NCBI GenBank assembly: GCA_030248195.1
Contig: JASAND010003992.1
Coordinates: 18,288 to 82,287, forward strand
Direction of reading: 5' to 3'
DNA: 64,000 nt
Source: Trissonchulus latispiculum
Taxonomy: Eukaryota > Nematoda > Enoplea > Enoplida > Ironidae
Below the pieces are notes generated by a model, which saw only the letters and a list, made by a program, of their open reading frames with translations, made no database searches and was not told the DNA's origin. The position numbers and the translations under genes are program-made. Position 1 is the first letter of the stretch, and every line of letters begins with the position of its first letter. Shown piece after piece: positions 47,020 to 57,319 of the stretch.

Positions 47020-49005
47020 CTAGACGACATGAACGGTAGGGTGTGCATGGAAAGTCACCGATCTTGCATGGGGATTCTCAGATTGGTTCGGTAGAAATGC
47101 TGGCTTGAGGCGATCGACGGAAACGACGACTGCGTTTCCATCGAGGGATACGGTGTAAGTCTTGGACGAACGATTGAGAATGCGGTAGGGCCCGGAATAA
47201 GGATAGAGCAACCCAGACTTGAACGGAGGTGGCTTAAGGAGCCAGGCATGGGTAGCGGTTTGGAGGCCAGCGGGCACAAACTGCTTGGAAGAGTAGTCAC
47301 GGTTAGGTGGGACAAAGGAAGAAACAGCTGCGAAGAGCTTCGCGACAAAGTCGGTAGGCTTAAGAATCCCCATGGCTGGGGGTGGTGGTCGGAAGAAGGA
47401 GCTCGGGAGTTGGAGACTGGTGCCGTAAGTCATTTGCGCCGGAGAAAATCCGTGACTGTTGACAGTGTTCCGCAGACCGAGCAAGATGAGAGGTAGGTGG
47501 GTATGCCAAGATTTTCCTTGACATTTGGCACGGAGGGCATTCTTGAGAGTTCGATGGAAGCGTTCAATTGCGCCGTTGCATTGAGGATGGTAAGCCGTTG
47601 TTGTTCGATGATCTGTTTCGAGAAGGGCCATAAGATGGGACCATACGCTAGACGTGAATTGTGTGCCTCTGTCGGAAACGATGGCGTCTGGAACGCCAAA
47701 TCTGCTAATCCAGTGAAAAAGAAAACTGTACGCAACAGTCTCCGATGAGATGTTTGTCAAGGGGAGAGCTTCTACCTGGGGTTTTTCTAGGCAAAAATAA
47801 GTGGGGGGGGGGGGGGAAGAGTGGGGGGGCCACGCCCCCCCCCACTAGTGGGGGGGGAGGTCCAAAAGTGGGGGGGGGGGAAAAAAAATGGGCTAAAAAA
47901 GCCAAACATACAGAATAAAAAGCCTGTTTTCTACATATACTGCTATAACTAAGCTTAAAAATGCTCAAAAATTGAGTTTTAGCACCAAAATAGACCATTT
48001 TTGACGAAAAAATTCCGGCGAAGCCGGAAAATTTATGAAAATTTTGACCAAAAATCCTAAAAATTCGGCATTTTCTGGGCACCTTAGGGTGAGTGGGGGG
48101 GAAGCCCAAAAAAGTGGGGAGGGGAACGAGTGGGGGGGGGAAGAGGTCGAGTGGGGGGGAACCCAAAAAGTGGGGGGGCGCCCCCCCCCCCCGTAAAAAA
48201 ACCCCAGTCTACCCATGACGTGAAACGGTCTATGACCGTTAGCAGATATTTGTATCCGCGAGAGGGAGGGAGAGGCCCAACGAGGTCGATGTGGACAGTG
48301 CGGAAGCGTCCGGTCGTTGGAATAGAACCAATGGTGGATTTTGTATGTCGTATGATCTTTGCGGCTTGGCATTGGCCGCTTTCGCGACACCAGTGCTGAA
48401 TGTCCTTGTGCATATGGGGCCAGACGTATTGTGAAGAAATTAGTCGTTGAGAACCCCGGACGCCAGGATGGTGCAAGTTATGAAGTTCGTTGAACGCGGC
48501 TCGGCGCAACGGAGTTGGCAAAAGGGGTCGGAAGACTCCATTATGGTTGGAGCCAATGAGAGTACCATCGGCAGTTTTTAACCTGGTTAGAGGAATGGAT
48601 GTCGACTCAAGGAATTTATGGAGTGCATCGTCGCGTTCTTGCGCTCGTATGAGACTGCTGTTTGCGAGGGTGGAAACGGCAAAAACCCTCGATAAGGTAT
48701 CAGCAACGACATTGTCGCGTCCAGAGACATGGACAATGGGGGCATTGAATTCGGAGATGTAAGAGAGCCAACGGCTCTGCTGTGGTGACGGCGTTTTCAT
48801 TGAAAGGCAAGAAATCAGGGGCTTGTGATCCGTCTGGATTGTAAATGTGACGCCGGCTAACCAATTGAAGTGCCGCAATGCGCAATAGATAGCCAGGAGT
48901 TCACGGTCGAATGCGGATTTTTGTGTTTCCGCTGCAGTTAGCTTCCGTGAATAGAAGGCCAGTGGCTGAGGAGGATGGTTTGGCACAATCAAATCACTCA
49001 CGTCG
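47020..49005 (-). pseudogene. Gypsy RNase H-integrase coding region, interrupted
   Basis: It enters at 49,005 with RNase H (LAFYSRKLTAAE, FDRELLAIYCALRHF, QTDHKPL). The integrase zinc-finger region has the His pair in HNLHHPGV, but the Cys pair reads RESGQC, where relatives have CX2C, so one zinc ligand looks lost. The catalytic core shows the first Asp in HIDLVGP, then is cut at 48,207 by the 432-bp CTGG element and resumes at 47,770. The second Asp is in SDRGTQF and the Glu in CNGAIERFHR. The C-terminal SLDGNAVVVSVDRLKPAF follows and the frame ends at 47020. Reading across the insertion minus its TSD keeps frame. Confidence 0.88.
47776..48207. mobile_element. CTGG-family element inserted in Gypsy integrase
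   Basis: A perfect 11-bp TIR, CTGGGGTTTTT / AAAAACCCCAG, and a perfect 5-bp TSD, TCTAC (47771-47775 and 48208-48212). The known integrase sequence on both sides proves both boundaries. The interior has long G runs, CCGGCGAAGCCGG (48015-48027) and CTAGGCAAAAATAAGTGGGG. No coding capacity. This is the reference copy for the family. Confidence 0.9.
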
Positions 49006-49015
49006 GGGTCACCAA

Positions 49016-49252
49016 TGTTAGTATATAGAACCTACTTTATTTAGACAATCAGATATAATAAACATTTCTGTTAAAGTAAACTGATCTCTGCAGATCTCGA
49101 GAGATAGAGTCAGCTTCATTTTCCTTGTGTCAAGGCTGGCGAAGCTCATTTGCATACTAAGCCAATTTGCATAATTGGCGGCTTTGTCGAAGCTTACGCC
49201 AGAATCAGATGAATCTGTGTGATTAACGGTTTATACAAAATTCAGCATTACA
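49016..49252 (-). repeat. 5' LTR of Gypsy element
   Basis: 237 bp, TG...CA. On the minus strand it is followed by ATTGGTGACCCCGACGTG (primer-binding site, about 48,998-49,015). Confidence 0.92.
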
Positions 49253-49864
49253 CGCCTGTGGTACGTGTCCTCTAACAGGCATTTTTAAACCTAGCCAGAA
49301 AAGACTGAATATTAATACTGGCGCATATATACGTTTTAAGCAAAAATCAGAATTGCCTGATTTTTCAACTTCGCTTCAAAACATTTGTTTGTTTTACGAC
49401 GTTGCTTCTAGATGTCACTATACGTATGTACATGTAATATAAATTATTAACAAAAGCAATCAATATAAACCTGAATTTGGAAATAAAAATTAGGACTGTC
49501 ACAGATGATTTATACTTATCTAGTGAGATTTCATCCAGCCTTACCATCCTTGCATATGCAAACCATCCTAACCTTTAGACTATCTGAAGAAAGTCTTTGT
49601 ATACACAAAATATATTAGCCATTTCATTTGCGTCAATATCAGCCCAAGAGAAACGTAGCGGCTCATGTTAGACGTTTACATCTTGTCCTCTACTTATTTA
49701 GATGCTGGCTCATATTAAACATTTTAAATCTTGTCCTTAGCACGTTTAAATGTTGGCCATAATAGCTCATATTAACTTTTTCATGCGACTGCAAGGAGCA
49801 TTTTTCCTACTTGTCCTCTATCCAATTTTTGGTAGTGTAAGGTTCGCAAGAGTATGCGTCCTTC

Positions 49865-50490
49865 CCATTGACACGAATACAGTCGATTTATTGTATATGC
49901 CCCCAACCACAACGCCGAAAAACGCTGTTTCAGGGGGTTTGACCAGTGGTCAATAGGCCACCTAGACCGTAGTGACCAGTGGTCACTTCCGACGGTTTCG
50001 ACAATGCGCCCATTGAAACGAGCATAGTCGATTTACTATATATGCCCCCAACCAAAATGCAGAAAAACGCTGTTTTGGGGGTTTGACCAGTGGTAAATAG
50101 GCCACCTAGACCGTAGTGACCAGTGGTCACTTCCGTCGGTTTCGAAAATATGCCCAGTGAAACGAGCACAGTCGATTTACTATATATGCCCCCAACCAAA
50201 ATGCAGAAAAACGCTGTTTTGGGGGTTTGACCAGTGGTCAATAGGCCACCTAGACCGTAGTGACCAGTGGTCACTTCCGTCGGTTTCGTAAATATGCCCA
50301 TTGAAACGAGCACAGTCGATTTACTATATATGCCCCCAACCAAAACGCAGAAAAACGCTGTTTTGGGGGTTTGACCAGTGGTCAATAGGCCACCTAGACC
50401 GTAGTGACCATTGGTCACTTCCCTCGATTTCAGCAATATGCCCATTGAAACGAGCATAGTCGATTTACTATATATATATGCCCCCAACCA
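49865..50490. repeat. Tandem repeat, about 144-bp unit, 4-5 copies
   Basis: TGCCCCCAACC recurs at 49899, 50043, 50187, 50331 and 50479 (144-148 bp apart). Units also hold GACCAGTGGTCA and CGTAGTGACCAGTGGTCAC. As 144 is a multiple of three, one minus-strand frame stays open for 185 codons with a 48-residue repeat; I regard it as a by-product, not a gene. Confidence 0.88.
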
Positions 50491-50890
50491 AAACGCTGAA
50501 AATAGCTGTTTTTGGGGACATTTCCAACTTTGACCATGGGCGAGGAACCACGGGCGCCATGCAGCATGAGGGTCACATCCGTCGGTTTCGGCGATATGCT
50601 CATCGTGTTCAGCGACCCCGATTTACTGTATATAGGCAGGCACCACCAAAAGACCAAAAATAGCCGTTTTTAGGGACTTTTCCCAACTTTGACCCTGGGC
50701 GAGGAACCACGGGCGCCATGCAGCATGAGGGTCACATCCGTCGGTTTCGGCGATATGCTCATCGTGTTCAGCGACCCCGATTTACTATATATATAGGCAC
50801 CACCAAAAGACCAAAAATAGCCGTTTTTAGGGACTTTTCCCAACTTTGACCCTGGGCGAGGAACCACGGGCGCCATGCAGACCGAGGGTC
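50491..50890. repeat. Second tandem repeat, about 165-bp unit, 2-3 copies
   Basis: GGGCGAGGAACCACGGGCGC recurs at about 50,538, 50,697 and 50,855, with GGTTTCGGCGATATGCTCAT between. It shares CGATTTACTATATAT and the GGTTTCG..ATATGC frame with the 144-bp array, so the two arrays are diverged relatives. Confidence 0.85.
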
Positions 50891-50899
50891 ACATCCGTT

Positions 50900-52500
50900 G
50901 AATCACGGTTTTTTTGCGTAAAATACTGCGTATTTACGCAGTCGAGCTTAAAAATACGCAGTCAAAAACAAAAATACGCACCAAAATACGCATCCGAAAA
51001 ATTCGGCAGTAGGAATTTCTAGAGTGCTCTAAATTAATTTCTGGAGACAATTTACCGTAGTTTTGGCTCTGGCTTCTTCTGGGGGGCTTCCGCCCCCCAG
51101 ACCCCCCGCATATCTCTTCGATTCTCTTTCCGTTTACAGTTGATTATACTTTCCGCCTATGCCCACGTTGTACCATGCGATGCTTTTCTTTCTATTTGAT
51201 TTGATATATATATAGTATATAAATTAAAATCTTATATACGTATGTGTTCAATCAAGGGAACAGTAACTCTATTTGTCTAACCAAATATTGGCTTAAGTAT
51301 TAACGCTGTTTTTGCCCGTTTTTAGACTATTTTCAAATTTTCGGACTTAGAAAATTTTCAGCTTGAAGTGTCCAAAAACGCTATTTTTCCCATTTTGACC
51401 ATCTATAAAAATCGAACCAGATCGAAATTCGAAAAAAACATAAACTTGCTAAGTGCCATTGCCTACATAATCAAAAAATAGTATAGAAAAATTTTTCCTA
51501 TGGGCCGTTCGAAAAATCGAGTTAACACAAAAATGGAAAAAATCATGCTGAATACAGGGAAAAAACCCCCCACTTTCAAACCCGTAAGAGAAAGTCGATT
51601 TTTTCAAAGTTCATTTTTTCCGGGCAAGTTTGGTATCATTCGAAAGCTCTTGGCCTGGAGATTTCAAAAATGTAAATATTATTTCTTATTTCCTTCCCGT
51701 TAATTAGTTATGCCTAATTAGCACTTTTCCAAATCCGCAAAGTGCCTTTATAGCTCATATTATGGGGGCTCTCCGAGCTCCCCCATGATATATATATGGG
51801 ATGATATATATTCACCAAAAGCTTTGACTCTAATTCTCCCCTCTCCCCGGAATTGTTTGCTTCACCTATGTATATATTCCCCCCCACCCGTCGACCTTCC
51901 CCCATCGAGGCCTAGGTGTGCGTAGTTTCACCGGAAATTTGGTTGGGGAGGGTAAACTTTGGGGAAATTTGGTGGTCGAGGTCGACCCCCGAAAATATGA
52001 TGGTGAGTATCCCCACCCAAATTCTGACCTCAGGAAATCCATAAAATGGCCTAAAAACGCAAAGTTTTCGGTATTTTAACGCTGAAATTAGTCATTTTTT
52101 GCGGTTTTTTGCAGTTTTACGGAAAAACGTATATACAAATTCGAAAAAATAGAATTCTGGCCAAAATCTGTGGGGGCCCCCATCGATTTTGGCCTAAAAA
52201 TAGGGCAGGGTTTTGTGTAAAAAGTTGGAATTTCTAGACGTACAAATAGACCGGCGCTAATAATTTTAAATTAGTTTTATATTCTTGATTGATTACGTAG
52301 GATAATAAGTTTTAATTTACATTTTGCATGTTAATGTACAAATGTCACCAAACAATTCGTCAACGAAATTCGCACTGTTAAAATTTTAAAACTTCAAAAA
52401 ATCGACCTTCAATCTCAGTTGTATATGTTTGTATAAATTCTACCATTGACGTATATACCAGATTTTTGCATTGACAAACGTTTGAAATAAGAAAATTTGA
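50900..52500. other. Unassigned DNA with element fragments
   Basis: From 50,905 CACGGTTTTTTTGCG resembles a hAT-like end (compare 5056-5070), and the interior has CTGGGGGGC...GCCCCCCAG at 51079-51100. The far end was not found. 51,700-51,930 has C-rich CATAGG-family-like fragments (CACCTATG at 51,863; CTAGGTGTG at 51,912). No gene. Confidence 0.45.
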
Positions 52501-52509
52501 ACAAAATTG

Positions 52510-55100
52510 CTGATATTTCCATATCCGGTGTCGAGCCTTAAAGACGTCACATCTGGAGTCCCACAAGGCTTTATTCTCGGACCGACCCTCTTCTTGGTAT
52601 ATATATATACATAAACGCTCCTTTTGGGAGACTGGTATATATCTAAGTCGGTGGCTTTTGCGGATGACCTTACCTTGCTAGCGCCAATTCCTTCTACAAA
52701 CGACCGCAATGACTTTGCTACGTTTCTAGAGGCGGATCTTCTAGAATCCTCTATCTGGGCTAGAAATTGGCGAATGACATTTAATCGTCCGAAGACGCAG
52801 GGAATGCTGGTCTCTCGCAAGCCTAACCGTTGCGACATGAGACCGATTTTATGGGACGGTGTCCGCATTACCAATGAGAGGTCAATCAAACTACTTTGTC
52901 TCACCTATAGTAAAGGTTCGAAAAAAAATACGATTTGGCAACTTTTTGGATAACTTTTTATAGGATTGCCGTAGAGATCCCGGATATGGCCCAGCATGTG
53001 TCGGGTGGGGTCTAGTTTCTTCCCATGCCCAAAGTTCCCGGGCAAGGCCTGCGCTTTCAGAAAAATTTTGAAAATTGGCTGTATTTTTTTTTCGGACCCA
53101 AATCGAAAAAAAAATACACGGGGTCGAAAAAAAATACAGGGCCAAAAATTCGCCTTTTCACTATTTAGCGCCAAAATGACTACACAAATCGTATATACAG
53201 ATGCTGCTCATGCATTTCCCGTTGACTATTGACCCATCTTTCCAGTCTATGGTGGTTAATTTTCATTAGATAGGCTGCCTACCGCATATGGCCCGAAAAA
53301 TTTTTTCATCTGGCCCGATACTGTTTTTAACATACAGTAATGTCAATAATGTTGCTTATTCAGTGGCCATATTTTGTTTTTTATTCTGAACAAACGTAAC
53401 GACAAAGAATAAATATCCAGCAGACATCTAGAAGACCTTCTGAAAACCGTCATAGATGCTCATGGCTGTTAACATGAGTTCAGGAATCCCAATGACTACC
53501 GGAAGGGGTCGTCTGCGTTGTTATTAATTCTCTAGCCATGGGCACAACTGATTATAAACCATCATTTAGCTCATTCAAAGTCGAAAAAATTGTAAGTTTT
53601 CAGTTCAGTGCTGAAAGCTTGTCTGCTGAGAAACCTGGCAGCCCGATCTGAGCATGTGAACGTAGAAAAAGTCGTTATAATTTACCATACTACGGTATTA
53701 TTTATTAAGTTTACTCTGGATTCGTAATTTCCTGAGCTTTTTCAACTAGTTTCAATTCTCTAACTACCTGGAGTATCGTCGACTTTTGTTACCGAGACTG
53801 TCGCAAGCAATTTACACCGGGTTGATGTCCTGAAAATGCAATAGCGAAAGGCTACTCGCTTCTAAACTTGAATGAATATTACTGGAATCATTGCTATAGC
53901 TGTAAATACTAGCATAAAACAGCGCTAAAAGTCATTCCAGTAAAGTTCTGCTCAGTTGAGGACAAATTTTCAAGCCAATCATACGACACTGTAGTAAGGT
54001 AAAGATTGACCCCTTGGAACTAACCGAGGAGACCCTCAGTGCATGCTACAGTCATAAATACCGCTAAAAACGCGGAAACTCGACACCTGGTCGATTTCTA
54101 GCAGCTAAAATAAGAATTTTCTGGTGTATTTTTATTTCGGACCCAAGTGCCCAGCGGGTCCGAAAAAAAATACACCCGCTGCTGCGCAACTGTGCGGCGC
54201 AGGGGCGCCCGAACCTATTGCCAAAAAAACTAGAAGCAATGTCTATTATGTTAAAACAATAGGTGCTACTATAGCTTTAGTGTAGCGAACAAGAGCCAAA
54301 AAGTTGCCAACTGATCCAAAAGTTGAAAACCAACTTTTTCATAGTACCATTTTTGAGTCCTCAGCCTGCGTGAGTGCGGGGCCTTGGGGAAACGGTCATA
54401 CCATGGCTGGATATAAATAAGCTTGCGCTTTTATGGGGTACAGTTTGGCCGGGCTCCGTAGCTTCTAGCCCGACTTAGGGTGGGTGTATTTTTTTTTCGG
54501 ACCCGGCCGGTGTATTTTTTTTTCGAACCTTTACTATATACTGACAACCTGTCTTGGGCACCCCACATTGTGAATAATGCTGGATCGGCTGGACGGCTTA
54601 TAGGAATGCTGCGACGTCATCGGGACATATTTTCGAAAAAAGCTCTGGGGCACTTGTACAAAGCAGCAATCCGTCCAATCATGGAATACTGCCTGCCTTT
54701 GTGCACCAATGCTCCTCAATACGCCCTAGACGCCCTTGAATCCATCAACAGGAAAGCGTCCAAGATCTGTGGTGCCAACTTCGATTCAATCAAGTTGAGG
54801 AATCGAACCGGTGCATTAGCTGTGTATCATGCGCTTACTTACCGAACCGACTTTCCGTCATTGCAGCCTCTGCTACCACCAAATCATCCTGAAAGGCACC
54901 GAGCAATTTGCACTCGGGGAAATGCAAATCCTGCTTCCAGAGTCGTACCCCGTTCACGCACAAGCCACCATTCAAACACCTTTATACCAGCCACTACCCG
55001 TATCTGGAATTCAATGCCTCCCAACCTAGCTACAGAACTTGACCCGAAACGTTTCCGTGCTGCTGCCTTTCGCCACATAAAATCACTGATTATCCGGTGA
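52510..55100 (+). pseudogene. LINE (non-LTR) reverse-transcriptase fragment, interrupted
   Basis: A 5'-truncated copy of a Jockey/CR1-like element. From 52,510 the frame reads LKDVTSGVPQGFILGPTLF (polymerase motif before the catalytic box). An in-frame TAA at 52612-52614 is followed in the same frame by SVAFADDLTLLAPI, the FADD catalytic box. After IKLLCLTY the frame is cut by a 1.6-kb element at 52908; coding resumes at 54,539 with TDNLSWAPHI, then KKALGHLYKAAIRPIMEYC and the C-terminal TTRIWNSMPPNLATELD segment, ending at 55,100. The endonuclease and 5' half are missing. Confidence 0.87.
52908..54536. mobile_element. TA-flanked inverted-repeat element in the LINE
   Basis: TIR TAGTAAAGGTTCGAAAAAA / mirror TTTTTTTCGAACCTTTACTA, with TA at 52906-52907 and 54537-54538. 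The uninterrupted LINE codons (CTCACC TA TACTGAC) confirm a TA duplication. The words GTATTTTTTTTTCGGACCC and mirror recur inside (53,083-53,145; 54,125-54,172; 54,485). No transposase. TA targets and TIRs suggest a Tc1/mariner-type non-autonomous element. Confidence 0.82.
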
Positions 55101-55130
55101 TTGATCAAAAGAAGTATCAAAAGAAGTGTA

Positions 55131-55153
55131 TGGCACAAAAGATCTTTGTGCCA
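55131..55153 (+). other. Hairpin near LINE 3' end
   Basis: TGGCACAAA...TTTGTGCCA, a 9-bp stem with a 5-base loop, lies 30 bp after the LINE stop, followed by two CATATGCATATGG palindromes. It could be a 3' recognition structure of the LINE RNA; that is inference. Confidence 0.45.
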
Positions 55154-55253
55154 TGTGCGCATGGGCAAAGAATCGGCCATATGCATATGGTGGAAGAGAT
55201 TTTGTCACATATGCATATGGAGCAGGTTCTTTTCCCCATAAACGTGGGGCAAT

Positions 55254-55606
55254 CTGGCATCTTTTAGGGTTTTGAAAGTGGGAGGGGGTGAGCCCAAGGT
55301 ATAAACATATCTAAATTTTTCGCAAAAATTAGCATTTTTAAGGTAAAAACGCAAAAAATATCTGTTTCTAAGCTTAAAATGAACTTACATATATATAAGT
55401 CCATAAGTGAGCTACAAATTTAGAAAATTTTTGAAAATTTGACCTCAAAAACTTTTTTCGAAAAATTTTTTTCGACACTTAAGGACGGCCCCCAAAAATG
55501 CGGGCGGGGGCTTGCCGAAAAGGGGGGGACGAAAGTGGGGGGGGGGGAGGGCTCCGACTAATGGAGGGGGAACCGAAAAATAGACCCCCCACTAAGAAAA
55601 CGCCAG
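55254..55606. mobile_element. CTGG-family element, CTGGCAT type
   Basis: Ends CTGGCATCTTTTAGGG and CTAAGAAAACGCCAG; perfect 5-bp TSD GCAAT (55249-55253 and 55607-55611). The interior (GCATTTTTAAGGTAAAAACGC, AAGCTTAAAATGA) is shared with 57411-57806. G runs; no coding capacity. Confidence 0.88.
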
Positions 55607-55869
55607 GCAATTATACACACGGTCCGTAACATATATATACAATGTCGTAAAATCTTATTTTTTTATCGGCTGGATAGTTTTGGTGGTGCTGTCCTGGCCA
55701 TGCCGGCTGTGATAATGTTTGTTATTTAGGCTGGTTTACTTTTCGTATTTATATAATACAAATGCAGCCTGCTACAAAGAAGCAACGACAACGCTGGCAA
55801 AGAAATGTCGTGTCGGCTAGAGAAAATCCAGAGGTTTGTAAACTCAAGTTGAGTTTCGCGATGGGGAGG

Positions 55870-56410
55870 GTTATAGACAAGCAGATCTAGAAATTTTTGA
55901 GGTAGGCGTAATCCCGGGTCTCCCCCGACCCCGAGAGAATTTTTGATTACACAGAAGGTTCACCAATTGTTTCCCTGATGGGTTGTTAAAAATTTTTTCA
56001 AAAAATTTGGGTGAGGTTCCCCCCAAAGTGGGGTTTCCCCCCGCCACGTTTGGCAATGTGGCAGACTAACGGTGCAGCGGATCAGTCTAATTTTTGCTGT
56101 GTGCAAAGAGGAAGAGTTGCCATTTAAGCTAATGTTTGCAAAACTTTTCTAGCCAAACCCAGTCAAAAGTTACATCGGTCCAAACTTTTGCAAAATTTTG
56201 GGAAGGTTGGACCAAAAAGTACGTGTCATTTTCAAAATGTCATAAACTTAGCAGGAGTGAACCAAATGACTTGATCTTTGCACACATAGGTTAGAAAGAG
56301 TTGCGCTTTCTGCTGGTATGTTTTGAAGCTCATATATACATAGCTGCATCCCATGAAGCAGGAGGCGGGTGGGTTTTCTCACCGAAAGGGGGTGGGTTTC
56401 GCCAACATTA
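55870..56410 (-). repeat. Inverted relative of the 10635-11735 element
   Basis: From 56,030 to 56,250 the sequence (for example CACGTTTGGCAATGTGGCAG, CTTTTCTAGCC) matches the reverse complement of about 10,790-11,010 with small changes. GTGGGTTTTCTC- and GTGGGTTTCCCC-like words border it. Exact ends were not fixed. Confidence 0.6.
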
Positions 56411-57319
56411 CATATCTCATTTTTGAGATAGGATAAGAAGCGCCAACATTTTGCAACATTAAATGCTAAAATTTCGTTCAAGCTTGTCTTGGACCCTTCC
56501 CTTTTCTAAAATCCTGGGTTTGGGTCTGTAGACATGAACATTTTAAAAATTGGCCTATTTTTGACGAACATTTTTACACCCGAAAAACCAGGGGTCCTCA
56601 ACAATGCTGATAGATTTTGTTTAGCCCCCCTTAAGAAAAACAACGTGAAACTTGATCCAAGGAAATATACGTATCATAGGGGTCGCGGGAGCGACCCCTA
56701 AAATATGAGTGAAAATGGTCGAATGACCGTGTAAAACAAGGCTGCGCAGAAGCTGCGCAGATCCTGCGCAGATTGTGTGCGCAAAAAATTGTACGTGTCG
56801 AGTTTAGTATATTTGCCAAGTTTCATCCCCGTACCACTTTCCGGTAAAAAGTTACGCCAAAAATCGCTTACGAAAATTGTGTTTTTTCTTTTTTTGCGGT
56901 TTCTCGCTTTTGATGTCTCATAAGGGGGTTTTGTAGCTTGAATAGCTGCAGATAGAAAATTTTTGCCTATTAAAACCATATATATTCTTGTAGTACTAAT
57001 CAAAAATAAGTAAATAAGCTAGTTTTTATGCCTCCCGGAGCCGGAAAAAATTTTTGGCTGGGGGCCAAAGTCGGCCAAAACGCTAAAATGGCCAAAAAGT
57101 ATGCTTCAAAGGCGCCTTAATAAGTCAGACTGGGCTATATATGGGGCAATACTGACTATATGGTTAAACAGTAACACATATCGGGGTCGTTCAAACGCTA
57201 TATGATTTTCCGTCTCTGTGCTTAATTTTTCGGTAGTGGCCGGCCAAATTTGGTGAATTTTGGGTCGAACTTTGAACTTAATTTTTTCGCTTATTTTGCT
57301 ACATGGGTGGCTCAAATTT
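56411..57319. other. Unassigned DNA
   Basis: No gene. 56679-56698 is a perfect 8-bp-stem hairpin (GGGGTCGC GGGA GCGACCCC), and GCTGCGCAGA repeats about three times at 56,741-56,770. Confidence 0.45.

Larger units (their letters stand above)
46755..49252 (-). mobile_element. Ty3/Gypsy retrotransposon, internally deleted
   Basis: LTRs of 239 and 237 bp (TG...CA) are nearly identical. The TSD CGCCT is at 46750-46754 and 49253-49257. On the minus strand the 5' LTR is followed by TGGTGACCCCGACGTG, a common Gypsy-type primer-binding site, and almost at once by RNase H coding. Gag, protease and the polymerase domain are absent. RNase H and integrase follow, then a polypurine tract AAAGGGGGG next to the 3' LTR. 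Integrase is interrupted by a 432-bp element. It is a recent but defective insertion. Confidence 0.93.
46553..49814. mobile_element. Foldback MITE interrupted by a Gypsy element
   Basis: Arms of about 185 bp are inverted copies: ACAAGTAGGAAAAATGCTCC (46553) against GGAGCATTTTTCCTACTTGT (49814), continuing through TCTAACATGAGCCGC / GCGGCTCATGTTAGA. Removing the Gypsy element and one copy of its TSD leaves about 760 bp. I found no TSD for the foldback itself. Confidence 0.75.

Noticed and set aside
49930..50487. A 185-codon minus-strand frame with a 48-residue repeat.
   Set aside because: The 144-bp unit is a multiple of three, so an open frame persists by chance; both ends fall within the array and no protein similarity was seen.
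50905..52210. A complete hAT-like element starting CACGGTTTTTTTGCG.
   Set aside because: No matching right end or 8-bp duplication could be found, so only the fragment is noted.
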